Part shown: piece after piece, positions 7,291 through 14,869 of the stretch | Numbering within the stretch: the stretch's first letter is position 1 | How the letters are laid out: each line of letters starts with the position of its first letter | DNA from: an uncultured Alphaproteobacteria bacterium | GTDB taxonomy: Bacteria > Pseudomonadota > Alphaproteobacteria > Caulobacterales > Parvularculaceae | Assembly: GCA_937895955.1 (NCBI GenBank) | Contig: CALAZI010000167.1 | Coordinates: 1-32,709, forward strand | DNA: 32,709 nt | Direction of reading: 5' to 3' | The notes under the pieces: model-generated | The model's database searches: none | Told to the model about the DNA's origin: nothing | Seen by the model: only the letters and a program-made list of their open reading frames with translations | Translations under genes and position numbers: made by a program

Positions 7291-7434
7291 ATGCGAATGC
7301 GAAAAGTCGTAATTGCAGTGCTGCTGATATTTACGGGGCACTCCGCGCCTGCTTTGGCCGGCGTCGACCCTTTGTCTGCGCGGATAAATGCGGATAAATA
7401 CAGAGGATGCGGAGAGATTCGCATCTGTTTTTAA
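7291..7434 (+). pseudogene. Orphaned signal-peptide start of the zinc-protease-like gene
   Basis: The ATG at 7291 (GAGGG just upstream) opens a 47-codon frame. It encodes a clear Sec signal peptide: basic MRMRK, hydrophobic VVIAVLLIF and an ALA cleavage site. The frame runs into a TAA at 7432-7434 because of the 10-bp duplication at 7380-7399. If one copy is removed, this frame joins the protease frame exactly and gives a 329-residue secreted protein. The piece is therefore the true 5' end of the next gene, displaced by a +10 shift. Confidence 0.8.
7380..7399 (+). repeat. Exact 10-bp tandem duplication causing a frameshift
   Basis: GCGGATAAAT occurs twice back to back (7380-7389 and 7390-7399), exactly 2.0 copies. 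Ten is not a multiple of three, so the second copy shifts the reading frame between signal peptide and mature domain. The ATG at 7388 exists only because of the copy junction. Confidence 0.95.
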
Positions 7435-8290
7435 TGAAGCCGACGGCGCGCCGGATGCCGCGACGCTTCAGGCTGGCTACATCGAGCCCGGAAGCGCAGG
7501 TTTGAAAATCTTTACGCCGGGACGGATTGAGAACGGGGAAAATCTCGCCGAGGCGATTTCGAAAAACCCTTCCGCGTATCGTCGCGCAATTGACGTTTGC
7601 CTACCGATAGCAAGCAGCGCAACGTCTGAATTGCGCGCGGTTTATCTTGCGCTCGAAGGCCTGCTTGGCGATTCGAATCTTCCTGAGATTTACGCGCTTT
7701 TCGGCGCAGGAAATTCCGGCGGCACGGCGGGCCCGGGCGCGCAGGTGATCGGCCTTGAGGTCATTTGCCGCGATGCGCAGAGTGAAGAGGAGATTAGAGC
7801 GTTGCTGCGCTCTTTTTTCGCCCATGAGACGGTGCACACGCTGCAGGATGGGCAGGAGAAACTGGTCGATGGCGCAGATTATCTGACTGCATCAGTCATT
7901 CTGGAGGGTACGGCGGACTATGTCGCCGCACTGGTCACCGGTAAGACGCCGTCGCCCGAACGCGCCGCTTGGGCGGCGCCGCGAGCGGAGGAAATCTGGG
8001 CGGCGTTTGAGAAAGACCGGAAAAAAATGAAAAAGCTTTCCTCTGAAAAGCAGTTTCAGAAAGGTTCGCCGCTCTACCGTTGGGTCGCCAATGTCGGCGC
8101 GACGCCGGATGGGTGGCCTGCCGAACTCGGTTATTGGCTTGGGAAAGAAATCGCCTCCGCTTATGTCGAGGCTGCGCCTGACAAGAAAGCCGCCGTCAAG
8201 GAACTGATCGAAATGACGGATCCCGATCTTGTTCTCAAGAAAAGCGGCTATGGGGCGCGCCTCGAAGCGAGCGCGCGCAAGGCGGATTGA
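7388..8290 (+). CDS. DUF2268-like zinc metalloprotease domain, frameshifted from its signal peptide
   Basis: As written, this is a 300-residue frame starting at an ATG made by the duplication junction. The core shows a gluzincin-type zinc site: H146-E147-x-x-H150 (FFAHETVHTLQ) followed by E173 in 'LEGTADYVAALV'. This is the HExxH…EGxAD layout seen in DUF2268-like predicted proteases. The C-terminal part has several lysine-rich helices and a 'GYWLGKEIASAYVE' segment. With one duplication copy removed it would be a secreted 329-residue enzyme. As it stands, the product would be cytoplasmic or absent. No SD-like motif sits before 7388. Substrate is unknown. Its neighbours, flagellar genes and a ThDP enzyme, give no clue. 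Confidence 0.75.
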   Translation: MRINTEDAERFASVFNEADGAPDAATLQAGYIEPGSAGLKIFTPGRIENGENLAEAISKNPSAYRRAIDVCLPIASSATSELRAVYLALEGLLGDSNLPEIYALFGAGNSGGTAGPGAQVIGLEVICRDAQSEEEIRALLRSFFAHETVHTLQDGQEKLVDGADYLTASVILEGTADYVAALVTGKTPSPERAAWAAPRAEEIWAAFEKDRKKMKKLSSEKQFQKGSPLYRWVANVGATPDGWPAELGYWLGKEIASAYVEAAPDKKAAVKELIEMTDPDLVLKKSGYGARLEASARKAD

Positions 8291-8323
8291 CCCGATCAAA
8301 CCGCCCGGCGCATAAGGGCCGCC

Positions 8324-9979
8324 ATGACCAGACAGACCGCCGCCCGCCATCTTGTCGACGCCCTCGTGATGAACGGCGTCAGCCATGTTTTCTGCGTGCC
8401 GGGCGAGAGTTATCTCGCCGTTCTCGACGCGCTTTACGACGTGCGCGACCGCATCAAGCTCATCGTCTGCCGGCATGAAGCCTCTGCGGCGAACATGGCG
8501 GAAGCCTATGGCAAGCTGACCGGCAAGCCCGGCGTCGTCATGGTGACGCGCGGGCCCGGCGCGACGCAAGGCGCCGTCGGCGTTCACACCGCCTTTCAGG
8601 ATTCAACGCCGATGATCATGTTCGTCGGTCAGGTCGCGCGCGACCAGCTTGACCGCGAGGCGTTTCAGGAAATCGACTACCGTCAGATGTTCGGCTCCGT
8701 CGCCAAATGGGCGAGCGAAATCGATATCGCCGAACGCGCCGGGGAATATGTCAATCGCGCTTTCGCTACGGCGCAGAACGGGCGGCGCGGGCCGGTCGTT
8801 CTGGCGCTTCCCGAAGACATGCTGACCGAAGAGGCGGAAGCGGAAACCCTGCCGCCGGCGCCGACCGCGATGGCCGCGCCCGACGAGCGCGCGCTTGAAT
8901 TGCTGCGCGAGCATCTCGGCGGCGCGGAGCGGCCCTTCCTGCTCGTCGGCGGAGGCGGATGGACGCACGCCGCCGTCAATGATCTCAAAACATTCGTCGA
9001 GGCGACCGGCCTTCCCGTCGGCGCCTCATTCCGGTCGAAGGACCTCTTCGACAATCTGCATCCGCAATACGCCGGCGATGTCGGCATCGGCCCCAATCCG
9101 AAACTTGTCGAGCGCATCAAGGCGTCGGACCTCGTCATCGCTTTCGGGCCGCGGCTCGGCGAAATGACGACGTCCGGCTATTCGCTGTTAAAGGCGCCGC
9201 TGGCGAAGCAGCCGCTCATTCACATTCATCCGGGCGCAGAAGAACTTGGGCGCGTCTATGCTCCGGTCCTCGCCATCAACGCCGCGCCGGAAACGATGGC
9301 GCGCGCGCTCGCCGCCGAGGAATGGACGCAGGATGAAAGCTGGCTGCAGCAGGCCTATGAAGCGCATTCCGATTTCGAAGCGTTTTCAAAGCCGGTGAAA
9401 GTCAGCGAGGGCGTCAATCTTTCGGAAGTTTTCTCCTGGCTCGACAAGAATCTCAGCCCGGACGCCATCATGTGCAACGGCGCCGGCAATTACGCCGCCT
9501 GGCTGCATCGCTTTTACCGCCACAAGGAATTCAAGACGCAATTGGCGCCGACATCGGGCGCGATGGGCTACGGCTTTCCGGCGGCGCTCGCGGCGAAAGC
9601 GGTTTATCCGCAACGCGATGTCGTCTGCGCGGCGGGCGACGGCTGTTTCATGATGGCGTCGAACGAGCTTGCGACCGCCGTTCAATACGGCCTTAACGTC
9701 ATCACGCTCGTGTCGAACAATTCAATCTACGGCACGATCCGCATGCATCAGGAGCGCGAATATCCGACGCGCGTTTCCGGCACCGATCTGAAGAATCCGG
9801 ATTTCGCCGCCTATGCGCGTTCCTTCGGCGCCTACGGCGCAACGGTGACGAAGACGGAGGATTTCCCCGCCGCCTTTGAAAAAGCGCGCGCGAGCGGCCT
9901 TCCCGCGGTTCTCGATCTCAAAACTTCAGCGAGCGACATTGCGCCAGGGCGGACCATTGAGGGGCTGCGGAAGCGGTAA
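8324..9979 (+). CDS. Acetolactate-synthase-like thiamine-diphosphate enzyme
   Basis: The 551-residue protein has the three ThDP-enzyme domains. The N-terminal pyrimidine-binding domain carries the activating glutamate E52 in 'CRHEASAANMAEAYG' and 'GPGATQG'. A central Rossmann-like domain starts near residue 190. The C-terminal pyrophosphate-binding domain has the metal motif GDG…NN at about residues 438-465 (AAGDGCFMMAS … VSNNS). This is the acetohydroxyacid synthase/pyruvate oxidase superfamily. No ilvN-type regulatory subunit or ilvC lies next to it, so it is probably not the main biosynthetic enzyme. A catabolic or side-activity carboligase or decarboxylase is more likely. The start is 33 nt after the protease stop. 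Confidence 0.88.
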   Translation: MTRQTAARHLVDALVMNGVSHVFCVPGESYLAVLDALYDVRDRIKLIVCRHEASAANMAEAYGKLTGKPGVVMVTRGPGATQGAVGVHTAFQDSTPMIMFVGQVARDQLDREAFQEIDYRQMFGSVAKWASEIDIAERAGEYVNRAFATAQNGRRGPVVLALPEDMLTEEAEAETLPPAPTAMAAPDERALELLREHLGGAERPFLLVGGGGWTHAAVNDLKTFVEATGLPVGASFRSKDLFDNLHPQYAGDVGIGPNPKLVERIKASDLVIAFGPRLGEMTTSGYSLLKAPLAKQPLIHIHPGAEELGRVYAPVLAINAAPETMARALAAEEWTQDESWLQQAYEAHSDFEAFSKPVKVSEGVNLSEVFSWLDKNLSPDAIMCNGAGNYAAWLHRFYRHKEFKTQLAPTSGAMGYGFPAALAAKAVYPQRDVVCAAGDGCFMMASNELATAVQYGLNVITLVSNNSIYGTIRMHQEREYPTRVSGTDLKNPDFAAYARSFGAYGATVTKTEDFPAAFEKARASGLPAVLDLKTSASDIAPGRTIEGLRKR

Positions 9980-10062
9980 GGCCGATAATCAAGTGCAAAA
10001 GCGGTAACTTGCCGGAAATGTTCGCAAAGCGTTGACCACCCGTCCGGTCTGTTAAAGGCTTC

Positions 10063-10971
10063 TTAGTTCGCCGATTTCAGCCAGGATGCGAACGCGCGGA
10101 TCTGCTTTTCGCGCGGATGATCGGCGCGCCGGACCACGTAAAAGCGATAGCCGGGCAGACTGAGATCAAACGCCTTGACGAGCGCGCCTTCGGCGAGTTC
10201 CTTCGCCACTAGCACGTCGCTGAAAAGACCAATGCCTTGCCCGCCGATCACCGCTTCGATGGCGTGCGATTCTTCGCGAAAGCTAAGATGCTGCATGTCT
10301 TTGTAATCAGGCACATCGGGCCAATTGCGCCGCGCCGCATTCAGCCAACGCCGCCACGTCGGCGGGTCGCGGTCGCCCGGCGCCCAATATGCGTGGATGA
10401 GCAAATGCCTCGCGAGGTCGGCCGGTCGCTTCAGGCTCGCTGGCGCGAGCAATCTTGGATTGTAGACGGGCCAAAACGTGTCGGTCAGCAGCACATCGGC
10501 GACGCCTTCCGGATCGCCGGTGCGACTGGTGGCATAGCGAATGGCGACATCGCTGTCGCCGGCGCCGAGGTCAAGCACGCTGTCCGTGCCGATTACCTCC
10601 AGAGGGACGCTGCCGCGCAGCTTTCGCCATTGCGGCAACCGAGGCACCAGCCAGCGGCTGGCGAAGGCATTCGTGGCCGTCACGCGCAGTGGGAGTTCCT
10701 CACTAAGGCGTCTGACGGAGCCGATCGCGCCTTCGAATGTTTCAAGACCGCTGCGAATCGCTGGGAACATGCGCGCGCCGGCGTCGGTCAACGTCAACGG
10801 CCTTGGTCGACGACGAAACAGCGCGCAGCCGCAATAGCGTTCTAGCAATTTGATCTGATGGCTGATTGCGGTCGGCGTCACGCCCAGCTCCAACGCGGCC
10901 TTTTTGAAGCTCATGTGGCGAGCGGCGGCGTCGAACGCACGCAATTCCACAAGTGGCGGCAACGACTTCAT
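10063..10971 (-). CDS. LysR-family (GcvA-like) transcriptional regulator
   Basis: The 302-residue protein opens with 'MKSLPPLVELRAFDAAARH' and a winged HTH ('FKKAALELGVTPTAISHQI', about residues 21-39, then 'LFRRRPRPLTLTDAG'). A periplasmic-binding-fold effector domain follows from about residue 90. The pattern is closest to the GcvA/AmpR branch. I used the ATG at 10969-10971 rather than the longer frame, because the upstream 43 residues lie in the divergent promoter and are not family-like. It is divergent from the FAD oxidoreductase, with 109 bp between the chosen starts, so it probably regulates that gene and itself. The effector is unknown. Confidence 0.9.
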   Translation of the reverse strand: MKSLPPLVELRAFDAAARHMSFKKAALELGVTPTAISHQIKLLERYCGCALFRRRPRPLTLTDAGARMFPAIRSGLETFEGAIGSVRRLSEELPLRVTATNAFASRWLVPRLPQWRKLRGSVPLEVIGTDSVLDLGAGDSDVAIRYATSRTGDPEGVADVLLTDTFWPVYNPRLLAPASLKRPADLARHLLIHAYWAPGDRDPPTWRRWLNAARRNWPDVPDYKDMQHLSFREESHAIEAVIGGQGIGLFSDVLVAKELAEGALVKAFDLSLPGYRFYVVRRADHPREKQIRAFASWLKSAN

Positions 10972-10983
10972 GGGCGCCAATGT

Positions 10984-11011
10984 AGCTGAATTCAATTCAT
11001 CGGCAGCTGAA
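10984..11011. promoter_or_regulatory. Candidate LysR operator in the divergent promoter
   Basis: The 109-bp gap between the LysR and oxidoreductase starts holds a direct repeat AGCTGAA (10984-10990 and 11005-11011, 21 bp apart, about two helical turns). It also holds the palindrome TGAATTCA at 10987-10994. This suits a LysR-type site by position and spacing, but the assignment is inference. Confidence 0.3.
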
Positions 11012-11080
11012 AAATTTGCGTTTGCACTGCGGCAAGGATCGCCAGAGACACTGGCGGGGGTTTTAGGAAGCAGGAGCATT

Positions 11081-12457
11081 ATGGGATCGACCTCGACCAT
11101 TGCCGGAGCCGCGGCGAGGCTTGCAGCCGGCTTCAGGGGCCAAGTTCTAAAGCCCGCGGACGTCGGCTATGAAGAAGCGCGAAGAGTGCACAATGGCTTG
11201 GTCGATAAGCGGCCGGCCCTGATCGCACGATGCCGCGATGTCGCCGATGTCGTCGCCGCACTCAATCTCGCCCGCGAACTGGGCCTTGAAGTCGCGGTTC
11301 GCGGCGGCGGTCACAATGTCGCCGGTCGGGCGACCATCGATGGCGGGGTCATGATCGATCTGTCGCCGATGAAGGGAGTAGTTGTCGACCCAAAGCGCAG
11401 GACCGTGCGTGCGGAAGGCGGCGCGACCTGGGCCGACCTCAACCGCGAAACGCAGAAGCACAACCTCGCTGTCACAGGCGGCGTAGTATCCGCAACCGGC
11501 GTCGGCGGGCTGACGCTCGGCGGCGGGATCGGCTGGCTGATGGGCAAGCATGGTCTGGCCCTCGACAATCTGCGCGCCGTCGAACTTGTGATCGCGGACG
11601 GCAAGGTCTTGCAGGTCTGCAAGCAATCGGAGCCGAGCCTGTTCTGGGCCCTTTGCGGCGGAGGCGGGAATTTCGGCATTGCGACCAGCTTTGAATTTGA
11701 TCTGCATGAAGTGGGCCCTAACGTCGTCGGCGGCCCGATCGTTCATCCGTTTTCGCGTGCAGGCGACACGTTGAAATTCTTTCGGGACGCGACGCGATCT
11801 CTCGCCGACGAACAAGTCCTGTTTGCAGCCTTGACACATGCGCCTGACGGATCCGGCGCGCCCGTCGCGGCGTTAGTCACCTGTCACTGCGGCCCGCTTG
11901 CGGAGGCGGAGAGAGCAGTGCGGCCGCTGAAGCAATTTGGTACGCCGATCGTCGATGGGATCGGGTCGATCGCCTATGAAGAGCTCAATACTATCCTCGA
12001 CGCCGGCTTTCCAAAAGGCGCTCTCAATTATTGGAAGTCAAATTTCCTCACCGAGCTCAGCGATGCTGCGATCGAGACGATGATCGATTGCTTCGCGCGT
12101 TGCCCAACTCCCATGAGTCAGTTGCTTATCGAGCATTTGCATGGAGCGGTCACGCGCGTCGGCGTCAGCGAAACGGCCTTCCCACACCGGAAAGAAGGTT
12201 TCAATTTTCTGATCCTCGCCCAGTGGACTGATCACGCGGACACGAACGCCTGCATTCAATGGGCGCGTGAGACGACAAAACTGATGAGGCCGTTTTTCGC
12301 GGCGGGACGCTATGTCAATTATCTGGACGACGACGAAACCGGCGATCCGGTTGCGGCTGCGTACGGGTCTAATTATCGGCGCCTCAAGCAGATCAAGGCT
12401 AAATACGACCCGTCAAATGTCTTTCGCATGAACCAAAATATCCGGCCGCAGACCTGA
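11081..12457 (+). CDS. BBE-type FAD-linked oxidoreductase
   Basis: The 458-residue protein has a PCMH-type FAD-binding domain, with H78 in 'VRGGGHNVAG' as the likely covalent FAD attachment site. The glycine-rich 'GVGGLTLGGGIGWL' loop follows. The C-terminal BBE segment 'NYLDDDE … YGSNYRRLKQIKAKYDP … FRMNQNIRP' closes it. The second, cysteinyl FAD link of bicovalent family members seems absent, because the corresponding loop reads 'VVSATGVGG'. I chose the ATG at 11081 because AGGAG precedes it and the domain begins there. The longer frame from 10904 runs back through the LysR gene. Relatives oxidise sugars, alcohols or alkaloid-like compounds. The substrate here is unknown. Confidence 0.88.
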   Translation: MGSTSTIAGAAARLAAGFRGQVLKPADVGYEEARRVHNGLVDKRPALIARCRDVADVVAALNLARELGLEVAVRGGGHNVAGRATIDGGVMIDLSPMKGVVVDPKRRTVRAEGGATWADLNRETQKHNLAVTGGVVSATGVGGLTLGGGIGWLMGKHGLALDNLRAVELVIADGKVLQVCKQSEPSLFWALCGGGGNFGIATSFEFDLHEVGPNVVGGPIVHPFSRAGDTLKFFRDATRSLADEQVLFAALTHAPDGSGAPVAALVTCHCGPLAEAERAVRPLKQFGTPIVDGIGSIAYEELNTILDAGFPKGALNYWKSNFLTELSDAAIETMIDCFARCPTPMSQLLIEHLHGAVTRVGVSETAFPHRKEGFNFLILAQWTDHADTNACIQWARETTKLMRPFFAAGRYVNYLDDDETGDPVAAAYGSNYRRLKQIKAKYDPSNVFRMNQNIRPQT

Positions 12458-12678
12458 TGCGCGCGGAGGATCGCAGATGCGCGAGGTTCATCATCAGAGA
12501 TTGCCGCTTCTAACGTGGATAGCGTCGCCGGACGCAAGAGGGTTTGACAGCTTCTGCTTGCGCCAAATCGACGACCCGACCAATTTCGTCAGCATAGCGA
12601 TCTCCGCGAGCGCGACGCTGCGTTAAAAGGCGCGCCGCGGGCTCCTCGAAATCGTTTTTGCTCAAGCACGGCGCCGCA

Positions 12679-12873
12679 TCACGCCGTCGGCCGACCGATC
12701 CGTTGCAGGGTGTCGAATTCATCGATCAGCTTGCGACCCGCCGGCGTCGGCACGCCGCGCTTGTCGAGCCAGCGATGCGCGATGGCGGCCTCAAGCAAAC
12801 GCTCGTCGCTGTCGAGGCCGTCCAATTGGCGCACGAATTTCAGGATGCTCCTGGCGATAACGTCGTCGGTCAC
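12679..12873 (-). CDS. Small uncharacterised protein
   Basis: A 64-residue acidic/basic helical protein with a well-formed pattern: 'LDGLDSDERLLEAAIAHRWLDKRG' followed by 'PTPAGRKLIDEF'. The start is GTG at 12871-12873, with GAGAGG 5 nt upstream on the coding strand, which supports real translation. The 'G-x-PT-x-G-x-x-L' ending resembles the winged part of small helix-turn-helix folds, but I cannot assign a family. It lies alone between the oxidoreductase and gabT in otherwise non-coding sequence (12458-12678 and 12874-13123), where I see no other gene. Confidence 0.6.
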   Translation of the reverse strand: MTDDVIARSILKFVRQLDGLDSDERLLEAAIAHRWLDKRGVPTPAGRKLIDEFDTLQRIGRPTA

Positions 12874-13123
12874 GCGGCCCTCTCTTGAACGATCAAACCA
12901 GCCGATAAAAATCGCTTGGCAGAATTGGCTAGTTTTCTTCGCCTAATTGGTACGCCTACGTTGAAACGCGACTTTGGCGATTACACACTCGATCCGCGAA
13001 TCAGGCAAGGGGGCCGCCGGCCGGGCGAGGGCGCCTAAACGTCGCGCCCCCTGTAAACGCCCGAAGAACGTGATAAACGGCCGCAAAACCGCGAATTTCC
13101 TCAAACGTAACGGGTGCGACGCC

Positions 13124-14434
13124 ATGGATCACGGCAAGAACGAATTCACGACCAATGCGGCCCTGAAGGCCCGGCGCGATGAGGCGCTGCCGGTCGGTTT
13201 GCCTTCAAAATCAGGGGTTTACGTCGCCAAGGCCGAGAATTCAGAGCTCTGGGACGTCGAGGGGAAGCGTTACATAGATTTCATCGGCGGGATCGGCGTT
13301 CTCAATGTCGGCCATCGCCATCCGAAAGTCGTCGCGGCGATCAAGCGCCAAGCGGAGGCATTCCTCCATACGAGCTTCGGCATCGCCCAGTATGAGGTTT
13401 ACGTCGAACTCGCCGAACGGCTGAACAAGCTCGCGCCCGGATCATCCAAGAAGAAGACCGCGCTGTTCAATTCCGGCGCGGAAGCGGTCGAGAACGCTGT
13501 CAAATTCGCCCGCCGCATCACCGGCCGTCCGGGCGTCATCGCCTTTGAGGGCGCATTTCACGGACGCACGCTTCTGGCGACGACGCTGACGGGCAAGTCG
13601 AAACCTTACAAGCAAGGCTTCGGGCCGCTCGTGCCGGCGATCTTTCACGCGCCCTATCCCGACGCCTATCACGGCGTTTCGGTCGAGACCTGCATCCGCT
13701 GCCTCGATCACATTTTCAAAACGGCGATCCCGGCGGAAGAAGTCGCCGCGATCATCGTCGAGCCGGTGCAGGGCGAGGGCGGCTTCAATCCGGCGCCGGC
13801 GGCGTTCCTGCAGCATTTGAGGAAGCTCGCCGACCAGCACGGCATGTTGCTGATCGCCGATGAAATTCAGTCCGGCATGGGGCGCACAGGCAAGATGTTC
13901 GCCTTCGAACATGCCGGCGTCGAGCCGGATCTTCTTTGCGTCGCCAAGTCGATCGCCGCGGGCCTTCCCCTGTCGGCGCTCGTCGGCAAGGCCGATCTGA
14001 TGGACAAGATCGCGGCGGGCGGCATGGGCTCGACCTATGGCGGCAATCCGGTCGCTTGCGCCGCCGCGCTCGCCGTTCTTGATGTCTTCGAGGAAGAAAG
14101 ACTGCTCGCGCGCGCCGACATCATCGGCAAGAAAGTCGCCGACAGCTGGCGCGCGCTGCAGAACGGCGTCGCCAAGGGCCATTTCGGCGATGTTCGTCAG
14201 TTCGGCGGCATGATCGCGGTCGAATGCGTGAAGGACGGCGATCCGACGAAACCGAACGGCGATCTCGCCGGCAAGATCCAGGTCGAGGCGCGCGATCGCG
14301 GCCTCATCATGACGACGGCCGGCGCCTACGCCCAGTGCCTGCGATGCCTCGTGCCGCTGACGATTTCCGATTCAATGCTGGATGAGGGGCTCGATATTTT
14401 CGCCGCCGCGACAAAAGCGGCGATCGCCGGCTGA
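13124..14434 (+). CDS. gabT: 4-aminobutyrate aminotransferase (GabT-like, class III)
   Basis: The 436-residue PLP enzyme has the class III aminotransferase signature. 'NSGAEAVENAVKFAR' is the phosphate-binding loop. 'GAFHGRT' follows, then 'IVEPVQGEGGF', 'LLIADEIQSGMGRTG' with the PLP-nitrogen aspartate, and the Schiff-base lysine K275 in 'CVAKSIAAGLP'. Length and the 'TYGGNPVACAAALAVL' segment fit GabT, which transfers the amino group of GABA to 2-oxoglutarate. A related omega-amino-acid substrate cannot be excluded. I chose the ATG at 13124, which gives the usual family length. The frame runs upstream to 12974 with a very basic, non-family extension. No gabD lies beside it. Confidence 0.85.
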   Translation: MDHGKNEFTTNAALKARRDEALPVGLPSKSGVYVAKAENSELWDVEGKRYIDFIGGIGVLNVGHRHPKVVAAIKRQAEAFLHTSFGIAQYEVYVELAERLNKLAPGSSKKKTALFNSGAEAVENAVKFARRITGRPGVIAFEGAFHGRTLLATTLTGKSKPYKQGFGPLVPAIFHAPYPDAYHGVSVETCIRCLDHIFKTAIPAEEVAAIIVEPVQGEGGFNPAPAAFLQHLRKLADQHGMLLIADEIQSGMGRTGKMFAFEHAGVEPDLLCVAKSIAAGLPLSALVGKADLMDKIAAGGMGSTYGGNPVACAAALAVLDVFEEERLLARADIIGKKVADSWRALQNGVAKGHFGDVRQFGGMIAVECVKDGDPTKPNGDLAGKIQVEARDRGLIMTTAGAYAQCLRCLVPLTISDSMLDEGLDIFAAATKAAIAG

Positions 14435-14515
14435 TCGACTCGGCTTCAGCGGCGCTGGCCCGGCCGTGAGACTCAGGCGAGCATGCCCGTCTCTTGGGCT
14501 TCTGGAGGGCCGATC

Positions 14516-14731
14516 ATGGCGAAAACCATCGCATTCTGGGGCGGGGTGAGTCTTCTTGCGCTCGTCGCGGTTTATCTGGCGACGAGCCTTGTCGTCTGCG
14601 CGGGCGCGGCTGAAGACGGCGTCGCCATGTGCGCGCAAACGACCGGCGAGTCGCTGCTGCGCTCGCCGGCGGCGCTGCTCGGCCTGTGCCTCGCGCTTTT
14701 GTCGATCCAGTACTCCTTCGCGAGGCGCTAG
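14516..14731 (+). CDS. Small two-helix membrane protein
   Basis: A 71-residue protein with two hydrophobic segments (about residues 7-30 and 48-66) separated by a short loop containing two cysteines (…VVCAG…AMCAQ…). GGAGG lies 8 nt before the ATG at 14516, which decides the start over the longer frame. A terminator follows. No family is recognised. The paired cysteines in the loop could form a disulfide if the loop faces the periplasm. Confidence 0.7.
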   Translation: MAKTIAFWGGVSLLALVAVYLATSLVVCAGAAEDGVAMCAQTTGESLLRSPAALLGLCLALLSIQYSFARR

Positions 14732-14743
14732 CCGGCGCGACGC

Positions 14744-14771
14744 ATCATCCGCTGACGGATGATCGCTTTTT
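14744..14771 (+). terminator. Rho-independent terminator
   Basis: A perfect 8-bp stem ATCATCCG / CGGATGAT with a CTGA loop is followed by CGC and five T. It lies 12 nt after the small membrane protein gene. Confidence 0.75.
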
Positions 14772-14869
14772 GTTAAGGCTAACAACCGCCTAACGGGCGC
14801 GCGAGGCGGCGGAAAGATCCGCCGCCGTCGCCGTTTATTTTAAAGCAAGATTTACGAACGAATGCAAAA

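Noticed and set aside
12510..12722. 70-codon minus-strand frame in the gap after the FAD oxidoreductase
   Set aside because: It has arginine-rich random-looking composition, overlaps the better supported small gene at 12679-12873, and shows no family pattern. A degraded remnant cannot be excluded.
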